The notes: a model not told the origin generated them from the letters alone. DNA of 64,000 bases from Sphingomonas changbaiensis NBRC 104936 (GCF_000974765.1 NZ_BBWU01000016.1:62001-126000), one strand, 5' to 3'; counted from the first letter of the stretch, positions 27,785 to 38,936 are shown. Made by a program: numbers and translations.

Positions 27785-29602
27785 TTACTCCGGGGCAACC
27801 ACTGCGGCAGCAGCCTTGCCGTCCTTCGGCCCCGGACCATCGACCGTGCGGATGTGCAGCTCGCGCAGCTGCTTCGGTGTGACCTGGCTCGGCGCGCCCA
27901 TCATCAGGTCCTCGGCCCGCTGGTTCATCGGGAAGAGGATGACTTCGCGGATGTTCGGCTCGTCGGCCAGGAGCATGACGATGCGGTCGATGCCCGGCGC
28001 CGAGCCGCCGTGGGGCGGCGCGCCGTATTTGAACGCGTTGATCATGCCGGCAAAGTTGGTGTCGACGTCTTGCTTGCTGTACCCGGCGATCTCGAACGCC
28101 TTGTACATGATTTCCGGCCGGTGGTTCCGGATCGCGCCGGAGGACAGCTCCACGCCGTTGCAGACGATGTCGTATTGATAGGCGAGGATATCCAAGGGGT
28201 CCCTGGTCTCCAGCGCCTCCAGCTCGCCCTGCGGCATCGAGAAGGGGTTGTGGGAGAAGTCGATCTTCTTCGCCTCCTCGTCATATTCGTACATCGGGAA
28301 ATCGACGATCCAGCAGAACTCGAACCGGTTCTTGTCGATCAGCCCGAGCTGTTCGCCCACGCGTGTGCGCGCGGCGCCGGCGAGCTTGGCCGCCTGCCCT
28401 TCCTTGCCGGCGGCGAAGAAAATGCCGTCGTCCGGGCCGAGGCCGAGCGCCTCGATCAGCTTGCGGGTCGCTTCCTCGCCGTGGTTCTTGGCGATCGGGC
28501 CGCCGAGCTCGCCGCCCTTCTGGGTGATGTAGCCGAGGCCGGCATGGCCTTCGGCGCGCGCCCAGTCGTTCATGTCGTCGAAGAATTTGCGGCTCTTGTC
28601 TGCGGTGTTCGGCGCCGGGATCGCGCGGACGACCGAGCCGCCCTCGACCAGCCGCGCGAACAGGCCGAAGCCCGAGCCTTTGAAGTGTTCCGAGACGTCG
28701 GTGATGACGATCGGGTTGCGCAAGTCCGGCTTGTCGGAGCCGTATTTCAGCATCGCTTCCCGGTACGGAATGCGCGGGAACGGCGCGGGGCTGACCTGGC
28801 GATCGCCCGCGAACTCCTCGAACACGCCGTGCAGCACCGGCTCGATCGCTGCGAATACATCGTCTTGCGTGACGAAGCTCATTTCGAAGTCGAGCTGGTA
28901 GAACTCGCCGGGGGAGCGATCGGCGCGGGCGTCCTCGTCGCGAAAGCAGGGCGCGATCTGGAAATAGCGATCGAAGCCCGCGACCATGATCAGCTGCTTG
29001 AACATCTGCGGCGCCTGCGGGAGCGCGTAGAATTTGCCCGGGTGCACGCGGCTGGGGACGAGATAGTCGCGCGCGCCTTCGGGGCTCGACGCGGTCAGGA
29101 TCGGCGTCTGGAACTCGGTGAAGCCCTGGTCGATCATCCGGCGCCGGATCGAGCTGATCACATGGCTGCGCAGCACGATGTTCGCGTGCAGCCGCTCGCG
29201 GCGGAGATCCAGGAACCGGTAGCGGAGGCGGATGTCCTCGGGATAGTCGGCCTCGCCGGCCACCGGCATCGGCAATTCCTGCGCGGCGGACTGGACCGTC
29301 GCGGTCTTCGCAAAAACCTCAATCTCGCCCGTCGGCAGGTTCGGATTGGTCGTGTCGGCGGCACGCGCCTTCACGAGCCCGTCGATCGTCACCACGGATT
29401 CGACGCGGACGCTCTCCAGGATCGGCAGCGCGGGCGAATCGACATCGGCCACGACCTGGGTGATCCCGTAATTGTCGCGCAGGTCGACAAACAACACGCC
29501 GCCGTGATCGCGCTTGCGATGGACCCAGCCGGACAGACGCACGGTCTCGCCGACGTCGGAGGCGCGGAGCGCGCCGCAAGTGTGAGTGCGGTAGGCGTGC
29601 AT
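27785..29602 (-). CDS. aspS: Aspartyl-tRNA synthetase
   Basis: A 605-residue class IIb synthetase of the bacterial type. The N-terminal anticodon-binding OB fold ([20 protein letters not shown]), motif 2 ([15 protein letters not shown]), the bacterial insertion domain and motif 3 ([14 protein letters not shown]) are intact. Whether it is discriminating or also charges tRNA-Asn is not decided here. The start lies next to a family C repeat, and rnd is divergent. Confidence 0.96.
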   Translation of the reverse strand: MHAYRTHTCGALRASDVGETVRLSGWVHRKRDHGGVLFVDLRDNYGITQVVADVDSPALPILESVRVESVVTIDGLVKARAADTTNPNLPTGEIEVFAKTATVQSAAQELPMPVAGEADYPEDIRLRYRFLDLRRERLHANIVLRSHVISSIRRRMIDQGFTEFQTPILTASSPEGARDYLVPSRVHPGKFYALPQAPQMFKQLIMVAGFDRYFQIAPCFRDEDARADRSPGEFYQLDFEMSFVTQDDVFAAIEPVLHGVFEEFAGDRQVSPAPFPRIPYREAMLKYGSDKPDLRNPIVITDVSEHFKGSGFGLFARLVEGGSVVRAIPAPNTADKSRKFFDDMNDWARAEGHAGLGYITQKGGELGGPIAKNHGEEATRKLIEALGLGPDDGIFFAAGKEGQAAKLAGAARTRVGEQLGLIDKNRFEFCWIVDFPMYEYDEEAKKIDFSHNPFSMPQGELEALETRDPLDILAYQYDIVCNGVELSSGAIRNHRPEIMYKAFEIAGYSKQDVDTNFAGMINAFKYGAPPHGGSAPGIDRIVMLLADEPNIREVILFPMNQRAEDLMMGAPSQVTPKQLRELHIRTVDGPGPKDGKAAAAVVAPE

Positions 29603-29620
29603 CTGTCGATCCGTTCTTCT

Positions 29621-29710
29621 TCGTCATCGGGGCGAAAGCCGGAATCCACCTGCCTTTCGCGTGAGACCGCAAGAAGAAGACGGTGGATTCCCGCCTTCGC
29701 GGGAATGACA
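29621..29710. repeat. Family C inverted repeat upstream of aspS
   Basis: An imperfect inverted repeat: TTCTTCGTCATCGGGGCGAA at the left, and at the right GGATTCCCGCCTTCGCGGGAATGACA, itself containing a small perfect CCCGC-CTTC-GCGGG hairpin. A single copy was found in the window; it fills most of the aspS/rnd divergent space. Confidence 0.75.
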
Positions 29711-29784
29711 GGTAAAATCGTCGCGCGGCGCTTCCTAGCGCGCGCCGGGATTGTCAAGGCGCGTGACAAAGCTATTGCGCAATC

Positions 29785-30957
29785 ATGCACATCCATCCGC
29801 TGATCACGGACAGCGCCGCCCTCGCCGACCTTTGCGCCCGCCTCGCCAAAGCCCGTTTCGTCGCGGTCGATACCGAGTTCATGCGCGAGAACACCTATTG
29901 GCCGGACCTCTGCCTGATCCAGATCGCGGACGAAACGGAAGCGGCGGCGATCGATCCGAAGGCGGACGGCATCGACCTTGCCCCCCTGCTCCACCTGCTG
30001 GTCGACAACGAGGATGTGCTGAAGGTTTTTCACGCCGGCGGGCAGGACGTCGAGATCATCTATAACCTGACCGGCAAAACGCCGCATCCGATCTTCGACA
30101 CCCAGATTGCGGCGATGGCGCTCGGCCAGGGCGAGCAGATCGGTTACGGCAACCTGGTCGATTCCTGGCTCGGCATTCAGCTCGACAAGGGTGCGCGTTT
30201 CACCGACTGGGCGCGGCGCCCGCTCGATCGGCGCCAGATCGACTATGCGATCGGCGACGTGACGCATTTGGTGCGCATCTTTCCAATGCTGGTGAACCGG
30301 CTGGTCAAGCAAGGCCGCGGCTATTGGCTCGACGAAGAGATGGAGCGGCTGGCCAACCCCGCAAATTACGAAAATGATCCCGAACTCGCTTGGCAGCGGG
30401 TGAAGATCCCGAGCCGCAAGGCGGAGGTGCTCGGGCGGCTCAAGGCGCTGGCGGCGTGGCGGGAAAAGGAAGCGCGCAGCAAGAACCTGCCGCGGGGCCG
30501 CATCGTCAAGGACGAGACGCTGGCCGACATCGCCGCTCACCCGCCGCGCGACCAAGGCGATCTCGCCAAGGTACGCGGTCTTTCTGCCAGCTGGGGCGGG
30601 AACGACATCGGTGGGAGGATGATGAAGGCGTTGGCAGAGGCCAAGCCGCTCGGCCCCGACGAAATGCCGCGCGATGAGAAGCGCCCGGGTCTCGGCAAGG
30701 AAGGCGCGCTGGTTGCCGATCTGCTGAAGCTTCTGCTGAAGATCCGCGCACGAGAGATCGACGTCGCTCCGCGCCTGCTCGCCCGGACGGACGAGCTGGA
30801 GCTGCTGGCGGCCGGCAGACGGCAGGGACTCGCGATCCTCGAAGGGTGGCGGTGCGAGCAGTTCGGTGAGGACGCGCTCGACCTGGTCGAGGGGCGGCTG
30901 GCGTTCGCGGTCAAGAACGGCAAGCTGAAGATGACGCGGACGGAGGCCGAGTCCTGA
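29785..30957 (+). CDS. rnd: Ribonuclease D
   Basis: A 390-residue 3'-5' exoribonuclease for tRNA and small RNA trimming. DEDD motifs are in VAVDTEFMRENTYWP, FHAGGQDVEIIYN and QIDYAIGDVTHL (the Y type). A C-terminal HRDC region follows (about residues 210-290), with a final domain beyond it. The ATG at 29785 begins MHIHPLITDSA. A family A repeat follows the stop and separates it from the convergent ppx. Confidence 0.92.
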   Translation: MHIHPLITDSAALADLCARLAKARFVAVDTEFMRENTYWPDLCLIQIADETEAAAIDPKADGIDLAPLLHLLVDNEDVLKVFHAGGQDVEIIYNLTGKTPHPIFDTQIAAMALGQGEQIGYGNLVDSWLGIQLDKGARFTDWARRPLDRRQIDYAIGDVTHLVRIFPMLVNRLVKQGRGYWLDEEMERLANPANYENDPELAWQRVKIPSRKAEVLGRLKALAAWREKEARSKNLPRGRIVKDETLADIAAHPPRDQGDLAKVRGLSASWGGNDIGGRMMKALAEAKPLGPDEMPRDEKRPGLGKEGALVADLLKLLLKIRAREIDVAPRLLARTDELELLAAGRRQGLAILEGWRCEQFGEDALDLVEGRLAFAVKNGKLKMTRTEAES

Positions 30958-30973
30958 CCTCAGAGTGTCCACA

Positions 30974-31064
30974 CCGTTCGGCCTGAGCTTGTCGAAGGCC
31001 TCCCTTCTGTTTTCGGCGATTCAGAAACGAAAAGGGAGGGCTTCGACAAGCTCAGCCCGAACGG
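30974..31064. repeat. Family A inverted repeat between rnd and ppx
   Basis: Arms CCGTTCGGCCTGAGCTTGTC and the near reverse complement ending CAGCCCGAACGG. It lies between convergent genes. Confidence 0.88.
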
Positions 31065-31083
31065 CCTTTTGGGACTCAGACGA

Positions 31084-32577
31084 TCACACCAGCTTCGTTT
31101 CCAACCCCATCGCCTCCGCGAGTTGACGAAAGCGTTTGTCGACCGCTTCGCCATATAATCCGCGGTCCTCGCCGGGCAGGCTGAGGCACAGCGCCCTGCC
31201 CTCGACCCGCAACGACGAGCGGCGGAGCGGGCCGGCGACACCGCCGCTCAAGCGCTGGCCAAGGCGGATGGCCAGGCCCCATCGCACCGCGCGACGAACA
31301 TCATTCTCGCCCGCAAGCGTGGCCAGCGCACCCAGCGACCCGGAGCCGCCGCCGAACGCGGAGAACAGCGCTTGCCCCAGCAGCACGCGCCCGCGCGCGT
31401 CGATGCCCACCCAATTGCCGTGCGCGCCAGTCTCGAAGGCCCGCTCGGCGCGGAATTCGGGGTTGGCGCGCCATCCGGTATCGCCGAGCAGGCAAGCAGC
31501 GAGCCGCAGCCGCGCGTCGGTATTTTTCGGAAACAGGGGCGCGATCCAGCGGTCGAGCAGTTCGCCGTGTTGCGGAAACCGGCCCTGCACGTCGGCCTCT
31601 TCGCGGCAGGCGGCGATCAGCGGGTCCTCGGCGCGGATATCCTCCGGCAATGCCTTGAACAGCAGCCCTTCGCGCAGGCCGTAAGCGGAGACGACCAGGC
31701 TCTTGGTCTGCAGCTCGCGGACCAGGACGGCCAGCATGGCCGAGGCTTCGCCGAGCATCGCGATGCGCGAACCTGACAGCGAAGGCACCAGCCGGAGTTG
31801 ATCCCGGCTGCTCTGCGCGACCGTGCGCGCGAGACGATCCGCGGCTGACGGCGCCATCATATATTGATGCACGATCGGCAGCGGATAGCCCGCCAGCGCC
31901 ATGTCGATGCGGGCCAGCGCGCGCCACGATCCGCCGACCAGATATAGCGGCAAGCCCCTCGCCTGCTTCAGCCAAGGGGCCCGTTTGAAATGCTCGGCGA
32001 TCAGCGCCTCGAGTGCCCCTTTCTGCCCGCGCGTGCCTGCGATCCGCAAAACGCCCAGCGGGAAGGACACCCGATCCTGCACGCCACCGTCAGCCACGCG
32101 CGTCAGCTCCAGGCTGCCGCCGCCAAGGTCTCCGACCACGCCGTCTGCGTCGGGAATGGCCGACAATACGCCGAGCGCGGCGGCCTCGGCCTCCTGTTCT
32201 CCGGAAAGCAGCTCAACCGTCAGGCCGAGATCCGCCGCTTGGGCGAGGAGATCGTCGCCGTTGGTCGCATCGCGAACGGCGGCCGTGGCGACCGTGCGAA
32301 GCTGCTCGATGCCCATTTCATCAGCCAGCAGCTTGAACCGGCGGAGCGCGCAGAGCGCGGCGTCGATCGACGCCTGCGGAATGGCACCTGTTGCATCAAG
32401 GCTTCGCCCAAGCCCGGCCATGATCTTTTCGTTGAACAGCGTGGCCGGGATGCGCGTCGGGCCGCCATAGACGACCAGGCGGATGGAGTTGGACCCGATA
32501 TCGATGATGGCCGAGCGCGAGCCGCGCGCGTGGCGAACGGCGGCGCTGGGGCGATCGAGCAAGGCTGTGTCGGTCAC
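31084..32577 (-). CDS. ppx: Exopolyphosphatase (Ppx/GppA family)
   Basis: A 497-residue ASKHA-fold phosphatase. The phosphate-binding [29 protein letters not shown] and the catalytic Glu segment [19 protein letters not shown] identify it. It removes terminal phosphates from polyphosphate or hydrolyses pppGpp. The GTG start overlaps the ppk stop by 4 bp (GTGA), coupling synthesis and breakdown of polyphosphate in one operon. Confidence 0.93.
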   Translation of the reverse strand: MTDTALLDRPSAAVRHARGSRSAIIDIGSNSIRLVVYGGPTRIPATLFNEKIMAGLGRSLDATGAIPQASIDAALCALRRFKLLADEMGIEQLRTVATAAVRDATNGDDLLAQAADLGLTVELLSGEQEAEAAALGVLSAIPDADGVVGDLGGGSLELTRVADGGVQDRVSFPLGVLRIAGTRGQKGALEALIAEHFKRAPWLKQARGLPLYLVGGSWRALARIDMALAGYPLPIVHQYMMAPSAADRLARTVAQSSRDQLRLVPSLSGSRIAMLGEASAMLAVLVRELQTKSLVVSAYGLREGLLFKALPEDIRAEDPLIAACREEADVQGRFPQHGELLDRWIAPLFPKNTDARLRLAACLLGDTGWRANPEFRAERAFETGAHGNWVGIDARGRVLLGQALFSAFGGGSGSLGALATLAGENDVRRAVRWGLAIRLGQRLSGGVAGPLRRSSLRVEGRALCLSLPGEDRGLYGEAVDKRFRQLAEAMGLETKLV

Positions 32578-34715
32578 CGGCGCCTCAGGCTGAGTGTCGG
32601 CACGGCGTCGCTGTTGGCGAGCGACTTGCCGCGGCCGCTCAAGGACGGGTTGGTCATGAAATAACGGTGCAGATTGAACGGGCGCTCGCCGGGCACATCG
32701 CGAACATAGGAGCCGTCGGGGTGCAGCTCCCAGCTCTGCTCGTTGTCGATCAGGTTTGCGACCATGACCTGGTCCAGAACCTGATCGTGCACGGTCGGGT
32801 TCACGATTGGGAGCATATATTCGACGCGCCGATCGAAATTGCGCGGCATCCAGTCGGCGGACGAGATGAAGACCTTCGCTTTGTCGTTGGGCAGCGCGCG
32901 GCCGTTCCCGAACGCGAAAATGCGGCTGTGCTCCAGGAAACGGCCGATGATCGACTTGACCCGGATATTCTCCGACAGGCCGGGCACGCCCGGGCGCAGG
33001 CAGCAGATGCCGCGGATGACGAGGTCGACATGCACGCCGGCGGCGCTCGCCGCATAGAGTTTCTCGATCATCGCCGGATCGACCAGCGAGTTCATCTTGG
33101 CCCAGATGCTGGCCGGCCGCCCCGCCTGCGCGTGCGCGATTTCGTCGTCGATCAGCCTAGAGAGCCGTCCGCGCAGGTCGAGCGGCGAGATGGTCAGCAG
33201 CTCAAGGCTGGTCGGCTCGACATAGCCGGTGATGTAGTTGAACAGCTGCGCCGCATCGCGCCCGACGCGCGGATCGGCGGTGAAGAAGCTCAGGTCGGTA
33301 TAAACCTTGGCGGTGATCGGGTGGTAATTGCCGGTGCCGAAATGGCAGTAAGTTCGGTAGCCGCCCTCCTCCCGCCGCACGACCATCGACACTTTCGCGT
33401 GCGTCTTCCACTCGATGAACCCATAGACGACCTGCACGCCGGCACGCTCCAGCGCGGACGCCCAGAGCAGGTTCTGCTCTTCATCGAACCGCGCCTTCAG
33501 CTCGACGACCGCGGTCACCGACTTGCCTGCCTCCGCCGCGTCGATCAGCGCGCGGATCACGGCCGACTGCTTACCGGCGCGGTAGAGCGTCTGCTTGATC
33601 GCGACCACGTCCGGGTCAGCCGCCGCCTGGCTCAGGAAAGCGAGCACCACGTCAAATGTCTCGTACGGGTGATGGACGATGATGTCCTTCGCCTTGATCG
33701 CCGCAAAGCAATCGCCGCCATATTCGCGGATGCGCTCGGGAAAGCGAGGACTGAACGGGTCCCATTTGAGGTCGGGCCGATCTTCCTCGGCCAAGGCTTC
33801 GAGGTCGCCGATGCCGAGCAGTCCGCCGGCGACCGTGACGATCGTCTCGCTCCCGCCCAATTCGCCGCGCACCTGGCGTTCCAGCGCTTCGGGAATTCCC
33901 TCTTCCAGCTCCAGCCGGATCACGCGGCCGCGGCGACGGCGTTTGATCGCGCTGCGGAAATAGCGGACCAGATCCTCCGCCTCTTCCTCGATTTCGATAT
34001 CGCTGTCGCGGATCACGCGAAATGCGCCGGATCCGTTCACCTGATAGCCGGGAAAAAGCAGATCGGTGAACGCGCGAATCACTGATTCCATCGCAACGTA
34101 GCGCGCCCGCTCGCCCGGAATGCGGACGAAAGGCGGCAAGGTCGGCGGGAGCATCACCAGCTCGCGTATCGGCTCCTTGTCCGACAGGCGCACCAGGTCG
34201 AAGATCAGGCTCAAGCCCTTGTTCGGGATGAACGGAAAGGGATGAGCCGGGTCGAGCGCCTGGGGCGTGATGATCGGGAAAATGTGCGCGCGGAAATGCG
34301 CTTCCAGCCATTCGCGCGCGTCGGCGGCGAGCGCATTCTCACCAATCAGCTCGATCCCGGCGGCGGCGAGCGCGTCACGAAGGTCGGCCCAGACCCGCTG
34401 CTGGCTCTGCATCAGCGCCTCGGCCTCCGCCGTGACGGCGGCGAGTTGCTGGTTGACGGTCTGCCCCTCCGGCGACCGCTCGTCGACCTCCTGCAGCTGC
34501 TGGCCCTTCAGGCCCGCGACCCGGACCATGAAGAATTCGTCGAGATTGTTGCCGGAAATGGACAGGAAGCGCAGCCGCTCGAGCAGCGGGTGGCAAGGGT
34601 TGCAGGCTTCTTCGAGCACCCGTCGATTGAACGCGAGCCAGCTGAGCTCACGGTTGAAATAGCGCTGGCCGTCGCTCGGCGTCGCTTCCTCGCGCACGAC
34701 CGGTTCGGGCCGCAT
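32574..34715 (-). CDS. ppk: Polyphosphate kinase 1
   Basis: 713 residues. The N-terminal domain has [20 protein letters not shown] and [21 protein letters not shown]. The catalytic histidines lie in [14 protein letters not shown] and [18 protein letters not shown]. It makes polyphosphate from ATP at the membrane or pole. The ATG at 34715 overlaps the hda stop (TGATG); the longer open frame to 35219 is hda read in another frame. It is co-transcribed with hda and ppx. Confidence 0.95.
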   Translation of the reverse strand: MRPEPVVREEATPSDGQRYFNRELSWLAFNRRVLEEACNPCHPLLERLRFLSISGNNLDEFFMVRVAGLKGQQLQEVDERSPEGQTVNQQLAAVTAEAEALMQSQQRVWADLRDALAAAGIELIGENALAADAREWLEAHFRAHIFPIITPQALDPAHPFPFIPNKGLSLIFDLVRLSDKEPIRELVMLPPTLPPFVRIPGERARYVAMESVIRAFTDLLFPGYQVNGSGAFRVIRDSDIEIEEEAEDLVRYFRSAIKRRRRGRVIRLELEEGIPEALERQVRGELGGSETIVTVAGGLLGIGDLEALAEEDRPDLKWDPFSPRFPERIREYGGDCFAAIKAKDIIVHHPYETFDVVLAFLSQAAADPDVVAIKQTLYRAGKQSAVIRALIDAAEAGKSVTAVVELKARFDEEQNLLWASALERAGVQVVYGFIEWKTHAKVSMVVRREEGGYRTYCHFGTGNYHPITAKVYTDLSFFTADPRVGRDAAQLFNYITGYVEPTSLELLTISPLDLRGRLSRLIDDEIAHAQAGRPASIWAKMNSLVDPAMIEKLYAASAAGVHVDLVIRGICCLRPGVPGLSENIRVKSIIGRFLEHSRIFAFGNGRALPNDKAKVFISSADWMPRNFDRRVEYMLPIVNPTVHDQVLDQVMVANLIDNEQSWELHPDGSYVRDVPGERPFNLHRYFMTNPSLSGRGKSLANSDAVPTLSLRRR

Positions 34716-35320
34716 CAGAACAAATCCTCCTGCCTGGGCGCAAACGTATCGCGCGCAAGCTTTACAGATAAACGAACGTGCTTGGCGAGCGCCGCTTCGT
34801 CGAGCGCGTCGACGGCCTGAATGATGCCGATATGGGTCCGCTCGATGCGCGGCATCAGCCACGGCACCAACCCCGGAGGGACCTGCAGGTTGCGCTGGAG
34901 CAGCAGCTTTTCGATCAATCCCGCCGCCAGCGCGTCGTCCGGATCGGCAAGGCCAATCACGGGTGTGGCGGATAATCTGGTTTTCAGGTCCGGCAGGCGG
35001 ATTTTCCACGCCGGCGGCGCTTCGTCCGCGACGATCAGCAGCGGACGATGGCTTTCCTGAGCCGCGTTCCAGGCGTGGAACAGCTCTTCCTCCGGCCGGC
35101 GATCGGCGTCGTCGATGAGTCGGCCGCCCGACTTCTTCGCGAACAGGCGTCCCAAGAGGCTGCGACCCGACTTGCGCGGGCCGACAAGCAACGTCGCCAT
35201 CACCGGCCAGGTGCCCCAATGCTCCAGATGCTTGACCGCGCGCGCGTTGCTTTCGCCGACGATGAAGTCTTCCTGACGCTCGTCGGCGGGCCAGCCGAGC
35301 GGCAGCGCCATCTGGCTCAT
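34715..35320 (-). CDS. hda: DnaA regulatory inactivator Hda (HdaA-like)
   Basis: A 201-residue DnaA-AAA+-like protein. The extreme N-terminus [10 protein letters not shown] fits a beta-clamp-binding motif (Q-x-x-LPL type). A Walker A-like loop GPRKSGRS and an acidic Walker B-like segment [11 protein letters not shown] follow. Hda with the clamp triggers ATP hydrolysis on DnaA and limits re-initiation. Start and stop overlap its neighbours (ATGA with DUF2066; TGATG with ppk). The open frame to 36370 is a shadow of the DUF2066 gene. Confidence 0.87.
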   Translation of the reverse strand: MSQMALPLGWPADERQEDFIVGESNARAVKHLEHWGTWPVMATLLVGPRKSGRSLLGRLFAKKSGGRLIDDADRRPEEELFHAWNAAQESHRPLLIVADEAPPAWKIRLPDLKTRLSATPVIGLADPDDALAAGLIEKLLLQRNLQVPPGLVPWLMPRIERTHIGIIQAVDALDEAALAKHVRLSVKLARDTFAPRQEDLF

Positions 35321-36597
35321 TTGCGGGCCGGGGTACCGCTCGGGCTGGGCGACGGCGAGGCCGGCGCCGCGGGAGCGCCGCGCCGGATGCGAAGCGTGTT
35401 GGGCCCCTGCTGCACCTGCCAGCCGCGCGCCTGCAGCGCCGCAGCCAGCGTCGCCTGGTCGCCCGCGAAGCTCACCCGCATCACCGACACGCCGCCCAGC
35501 GCAAGGCTCGCCGTCTGCGCCGAACGGACGCCGGGGATGGAACGCAGCGTCGCTTCGCCGGCGCTGACCGAAGCGACGTCGGGCGTGTCGTACTGCACGT
35601 TGACTGTCGCCAGGCCAGGCGTGACCGCGTCGGTCAGGATCGTCGGCACTTCCTCCGGAATCGTGTCGTCGGCGGTCAGCTCCTCGTCCGTCGGCGCGAC
35701 AGGCTCCGCGATCAGTGACGGATCCGGCACCAACCGGCCCTGCTGCAGCGCCTGGGTGAACAAGGCATCCATCCGCTTCACGCCTTCGTCCATCAGCTTC
35801 GGCAGGCCGTCGGCCGAATCGACGCGGAGCACGAAGCCGCCGAGATAATCGCGATCGGGGCCGTGGAAGGCGGAGAACCGCGCGATCACCGGTCCGCCCG
35901 GCCATTGGCGGTCGATCTGCACTTGCGGGATCAGCACGTCGGCGGCGCCATAGCCGTCGATCAGCAGCCGCCACCAGGTGCGGCCCGGCCGCCACGTCTG
36001 CGCCGGCGTCAGGATCAGCGAATCGACGCCGGTACCCGTCGGCCGAACATAATCGATCGCGCTGCCGCCGGTGCGGAACCGCGCCCACGCTTTCTGCCAT
36101 TCGGTCCGCGTCTCGAACGCCTGCGGCACTCCGCCCGACCACTGGACGGGAATCACCAGCATCGGCGCCGAGCGAAGCTGGCTGCCGGACGTGCCGAGAA
36201 TCGTACCCGCCCGCGCGCGATCGAACAGCACGCCCAGCCGCGCGATATAGCGATGCGGGCCGATCTGCTCGTCCTCGACGACAATGCCGGCGACGATGCC
36301 GTCCAGCGCCGAATCGGACAGGTCCGGCCCCTTCTCTCCGGCGTGCATGCGTGACCAGAGAGCGTCCCAACCCTTGCGCTGCGCGATCCGCCAGCCGGCG
36401 AGCCGCGCCGCTTCGGACGTGCTCGCATAGGTATCGACGTCGATCCCCGTCACCTCGAAGCTGGACGAGCTGTCGATCGGCGGCACGCCGCGATCGCCGC
36501 CTTCGATCTGCGCGCGCAGCACCGCCGCGGCGCCGAGCGCCACGATCAGCAACAGGACCAACGGAATCGGAACGGAGAAACGGCGCAGGGCGATCAC
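35317..36597 (-). CDS. DUF2066 family membrane-anchored protein
   Basis: About 426 residues with an N-terminal membrane anchor ([18 protein letters not shown]) and a DUF2066-type body beginning [20 protein letters not shown]; the C-terminal tail is Pro/Ser-rich. Function is unknown; the domain faces the periplasm if the anchor is inserted normally. The GTG start at 36597 follows AGAAGGGC; the open frame to 36753 would overlap purM. It is first in the DUF2066-hda-ppk-ppx operon, divergent from purM. Confidence 0.8.
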   Translation of the reverse strand: MIALRRFSVPIPLVLLLIVALGAAAVLRAQIEGGDRGVPPIDSSSSFEVTGIDVDTYASTSEAARLAGWRIAQRKGWDALWSRMHAGEKGPDLSDSALDGIVAGIVVEDEQIGPHRYIARLGVLFDRARAGTILGTSGSQLRSAPMLVIPVQWSGGVPQAFETRTEWQKAWARFRTGGSAIDYVRPTGTGVDSLILTPAQTWRPGRTWWRLLIDGYGAADVLIPQVQIDRQWPGGPVIARFSAFHGPDRDYLGGFVLRVDSADGLPKLMDEGVKRMDALFTQALQQGRLVPDPSLIAEPVAPTDEELTADDTIPEEVPTILTDAVTPGLATVNVQYDTPDVASVSAGEATLRSIPGVRSAQTASLALGGVSVMRVSFAGDQATLAAALQARGWQVQQGPNTLRIRRGAPAAPASPSPSPSGTPARK

Positions 36598-36656
36598 GCC
36601 GCCCTTCTGGCGCGTCCCCGGTGGAAATCCAAGCGTCTTGTGGCTAGGGCCGCGCC

Positions 36657-37751
36657 ATGAACGACGGCGACAGCTATACCTATGCCCGGGCGGGCGTCTC
36701 GATCGAGGCCGGAAACGCGCTGGTGAAAGCGATCGCGCCGCTGGCCAAGGCAACGCGCCGGCCGGGCGCCGATGCAGAACTGGGCGGCTTCGGCGGCTTC
36801 TTCGACCTGAAGGCCGCGGGCTATACCGACCCGCTGCTGGTCGCGGCGAACGACGGCGTTGGCACCAAGCTGAAGCTCGCGATCGAGCATGACCGGCACG
36901 ACGGCGTCGGCATCGACCTGGTCGCGATGTGCGCGAACGACCTGATCGTCCAGGGCGCAGAGCCCCTGTTCTTCCTCGATTACTATGCGACCGGAAAGCT
37001 GGAGAGCGGCGTTGCGGAGCGCGTGATCGGCGGCATCGCGGAAGGCTGTCGCCAGGCCGGCTGCGCGCTGATCGGCGGCGAAACCGCGGAAATGCCGGGC
37101 ATGTACGCGGACGGCGACTATGACCTTGCCGGCTTCTGCGTCGGTGCGGTCGAGCGCGACCAGGCGTTGACCGGCAACCGCGTGAAGGCCGGCGACATGA
37201 TCCTGGGCCTCGCCTCCACCGGCGTCCATTCGAACGGCTATTCGCTGGTGCGCCGGCTCGCGGCGGACAAGGGCTGGAAGCTCGACCGCCCTGCCCTGTT
37301 CGATCAGGACGTGCTGCTGATCGACGCGCTGATGGCGCCGACGCGAATCTACGTGAAGTCGCTGCTACCCTTGGTCCGCGAAGGCAAGATCGCTGCGCTC
37401 GCCCACATCACCGGCGGCGGCCTGCTGGAGAATGTGCCACGCGTGCTGCCTGATGACCTCCACGCGCGGATCGACGCGGACGCCTGGCCGCAGCCGCGGC
37501 TGATGGCGTTCCTGCAGGCGCAGGGGGCGATTGAGCCCGGGGAAATGGCCCGCACCTTCAACTGCGGCATCGGCATGGTCGCGGTCGTCGCGCCGGAGCG
37601 GGCGGACGGCGTCAAGGCCGCGCTGGAATCCGCGGGTGAGACGGTGTTCGTGATCGGCCGTGTCGAACAGGGCCCGCGCGGCTGCACCGTGTTCGGCTCA
37701 GACGAAGCCTGGTCGGCTCGAGGGGCCTGGGAGGCCAAGCACCTTGCCTGA
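36657..37751 (+). CDS. purM: Phosphoribosylformylglycinamidine cyclo-ligase
   Basis: A 364-residue ATP-dependent AIR synthetase of purine synthesis. [36 protein letters not shown] (partly listed) and [11 protein letters not shown] mark the family, with [16 protein letters not shown] in the C-terminal half. It starts 59 bp from the divergent DUF2066 gene. purN follows after a repeat-filled gap of about 240 bp. Confidence 0.95.
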   Translation: MNDGDSYTYARAGVSIEAGNALVKAIAPLAKATRRPGADAELGGFGGFFDLKAAGYTDPLLVAANDGVGTKLKLAIEHDRHDGVGIDLVAMCANDLIVQGAEPLFFLDYYATGKLESGVAERVIGGIAEGCRQAGCALIGGETAEMPGMYADGDYDLAGFCVGAVERDQALTGNRVKAGDMILGLASTGVHSNGYSLVRRLAADKGWKLDRPALFDQDVLLIDALMAPTRIYVKSLLPLVREGKIAALAHITGGGLLENVPRVLPDDLHARIDADAWPQPRLMAFLQAQGAIEPGEMARTFNCGIGMVAVVAPERADGVKAALESAGETVFVIGRVEQGPRGCTVFGSDEAWSARGAWEAKHLA

Positions 37752-37761
37752 GCGGGATTGG

Positions 37762-37977
37762 GTTCACGCGAAGACGCGAAGACGCGAAGATGGTTCTCGC
37801 GGAGGCGCGGAGGCGCGGAGGGCCGGGATCCGCGAAGCGGCTTCAGCGCTTTGCTTGCGGCAGGAAAGCGTTTTTTCGCCGGCGCAAGCACACGGCCGAG
37901 ATGCAGCCCCTCCGCGCCTCCGCGCCTCCGCACGAACAAACCCTTTTCTTCTTCGCGACTTCGCGGCTTCGCGTGAG
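37762..37977. repeat. Family E: long inverted repeat made of 8-bp tandem units, between purM and purN
   Basis: At the left there are three copies of ACGCGAAG and then about three of GCGGAGGC. At the right there are about three of GCCTCCGC and then three of CTTCGCG-plus-one-variable base. The right side is the mirror complement of the left, so a long stem with an internal loop of about 80 bp is possible. No coding potential is claimed. Confidence 0.85.
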
Positions 37978-37994
37978 CAGATCGGAGGCCGGAC

Positions 37995-38936
37995 ATGAAC
38001 AGAGCCCGGGTCGGCGTGCTCATTTCCGGGCGCGGATCGAACATGGCGGCGTTGCTCTACGCGTCGCGGCTGCCGGATTGTCCGTACGATATCGTGCTGG
38101 TAGCTTCGAATGACCCGGAAGCGGCGGGGCTCACGCTCGCAACGGCAGAAGGCGTCCCGACGTTCGCCCACGCCCACAAGGGCATGAAGCGCGTCGAGTT
38201 CGATGCGCTGATCGACGAGCAACTGCGCGCGGCCGACGTTGAGTTCGTTGCGCTTGCCGGCTATATGCGCCTGCTCTCGCCCGAGTTCATCGACAAATGG
38301 GCCGGCCGGATCGTCAACATCCACCCGTCGCTGCTGCCCAGATATAAGGGCCTCGACACCCATGCGCGAGCGCTCGACGCGGGCGACCGCGCGGTCGGAT
38401 GCTCGGTGCACGTCGTGACGGCGGAGCTCGACGACGGACCCGTGCTGCGTCAGATCGAAGTCGCGGTGCTGCCCGGCGATACGGCCGAAACGCTTGCCGC
38501 GCGGGTGCTGATCGCGGAGCATCAGCTCTATCCGCGCGCGCTTGCCGACTATGTGATGCGCGACAGCACGCCCGAGGCGAAGCTCGCCCGCGTGCGCGAG
38601 ATCGCGCTGGCCCTCCCGGGCGCGGAGGAGACCACCTCCCACGGCATGCCGTGCTTTCGGGTACAGGGCGGCAAGATGTTCTGCTATTTCACGCACGACC
38701 ATCATGGCGACGGCATCATCGCGATCATCGTCAAGACCAGCGGGCCGGACGAACAGGCGCAGCTGATCGATCAGGACCCGGACGTCTATTACCGCCCCGC
38801 CTATTTCGGGCCGAGCGGCTGGGTTGGCGTAAGGCTGGACACTCCCGACACGGACTGGGACCATGTCGCGAATAGAATCGAGCTCAGCTGGAAGCTGGTC
38901 GCTCCACGAAAACTGCTTGGGATCAGAGACTTTTGA
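37995..38936 (+). CDS. purN: PurN (GAR formyltransferase) fused to a YjbR/MmcQ-like domain
   Basis: 313 residues, longer than the usual 190-220 of PurN. Residues 1 to about 190 are PurN: VGVLISGRGSNMAALL, GYMRLLSPEF and the catalytic/folate motif NIHPSLLPRYKGLDTHARAL. Residues about 195-313 match the YjbR/MmcQ (CyaY-like) fold: ALPGAEETTSHGMPCFRVQGGKMF and GVRLDTPDTDWDHV. PurN formylates GAR in purine synthesis; the role of the added domain is unknown. The frame is continuous with no stop between domains. A TTG start of the next gene overlaps its stop. Confidence 0.88.
   Translation: MNRARVGVLISGRGSNMAALLYASRLPDCPYDIVLVASNDPEAAGLTLATAEGVPTFAHAHKGMKRVEFDALIDEQLRAADVEFVALAGYMRLLSPEFIDKWAGRIVNIHPSLLPRYKGLDTHARALDAGDRAVGCSVHVVTAELDDGPVLRQIEVAVLPGDTAETLAARVLIAEHQLYPRALADYVMRDSTPEAKLARVREIALALPGAEETTSHGMPCFRVQGGKMFCYFTHDHHGDGIIAIIVKTSGPDEQAQLIDQDPDVYYRPAYFGPSGWVGVRLDTPDTDWDHVANRIELSWKLVAPRKLLGIRDF

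Noticed and set aside
37762-37977. CRISPR array
   Set aside because: The 8-bp units are contiguous without spacers and arranged as an inverted pair; no cas genes are near.
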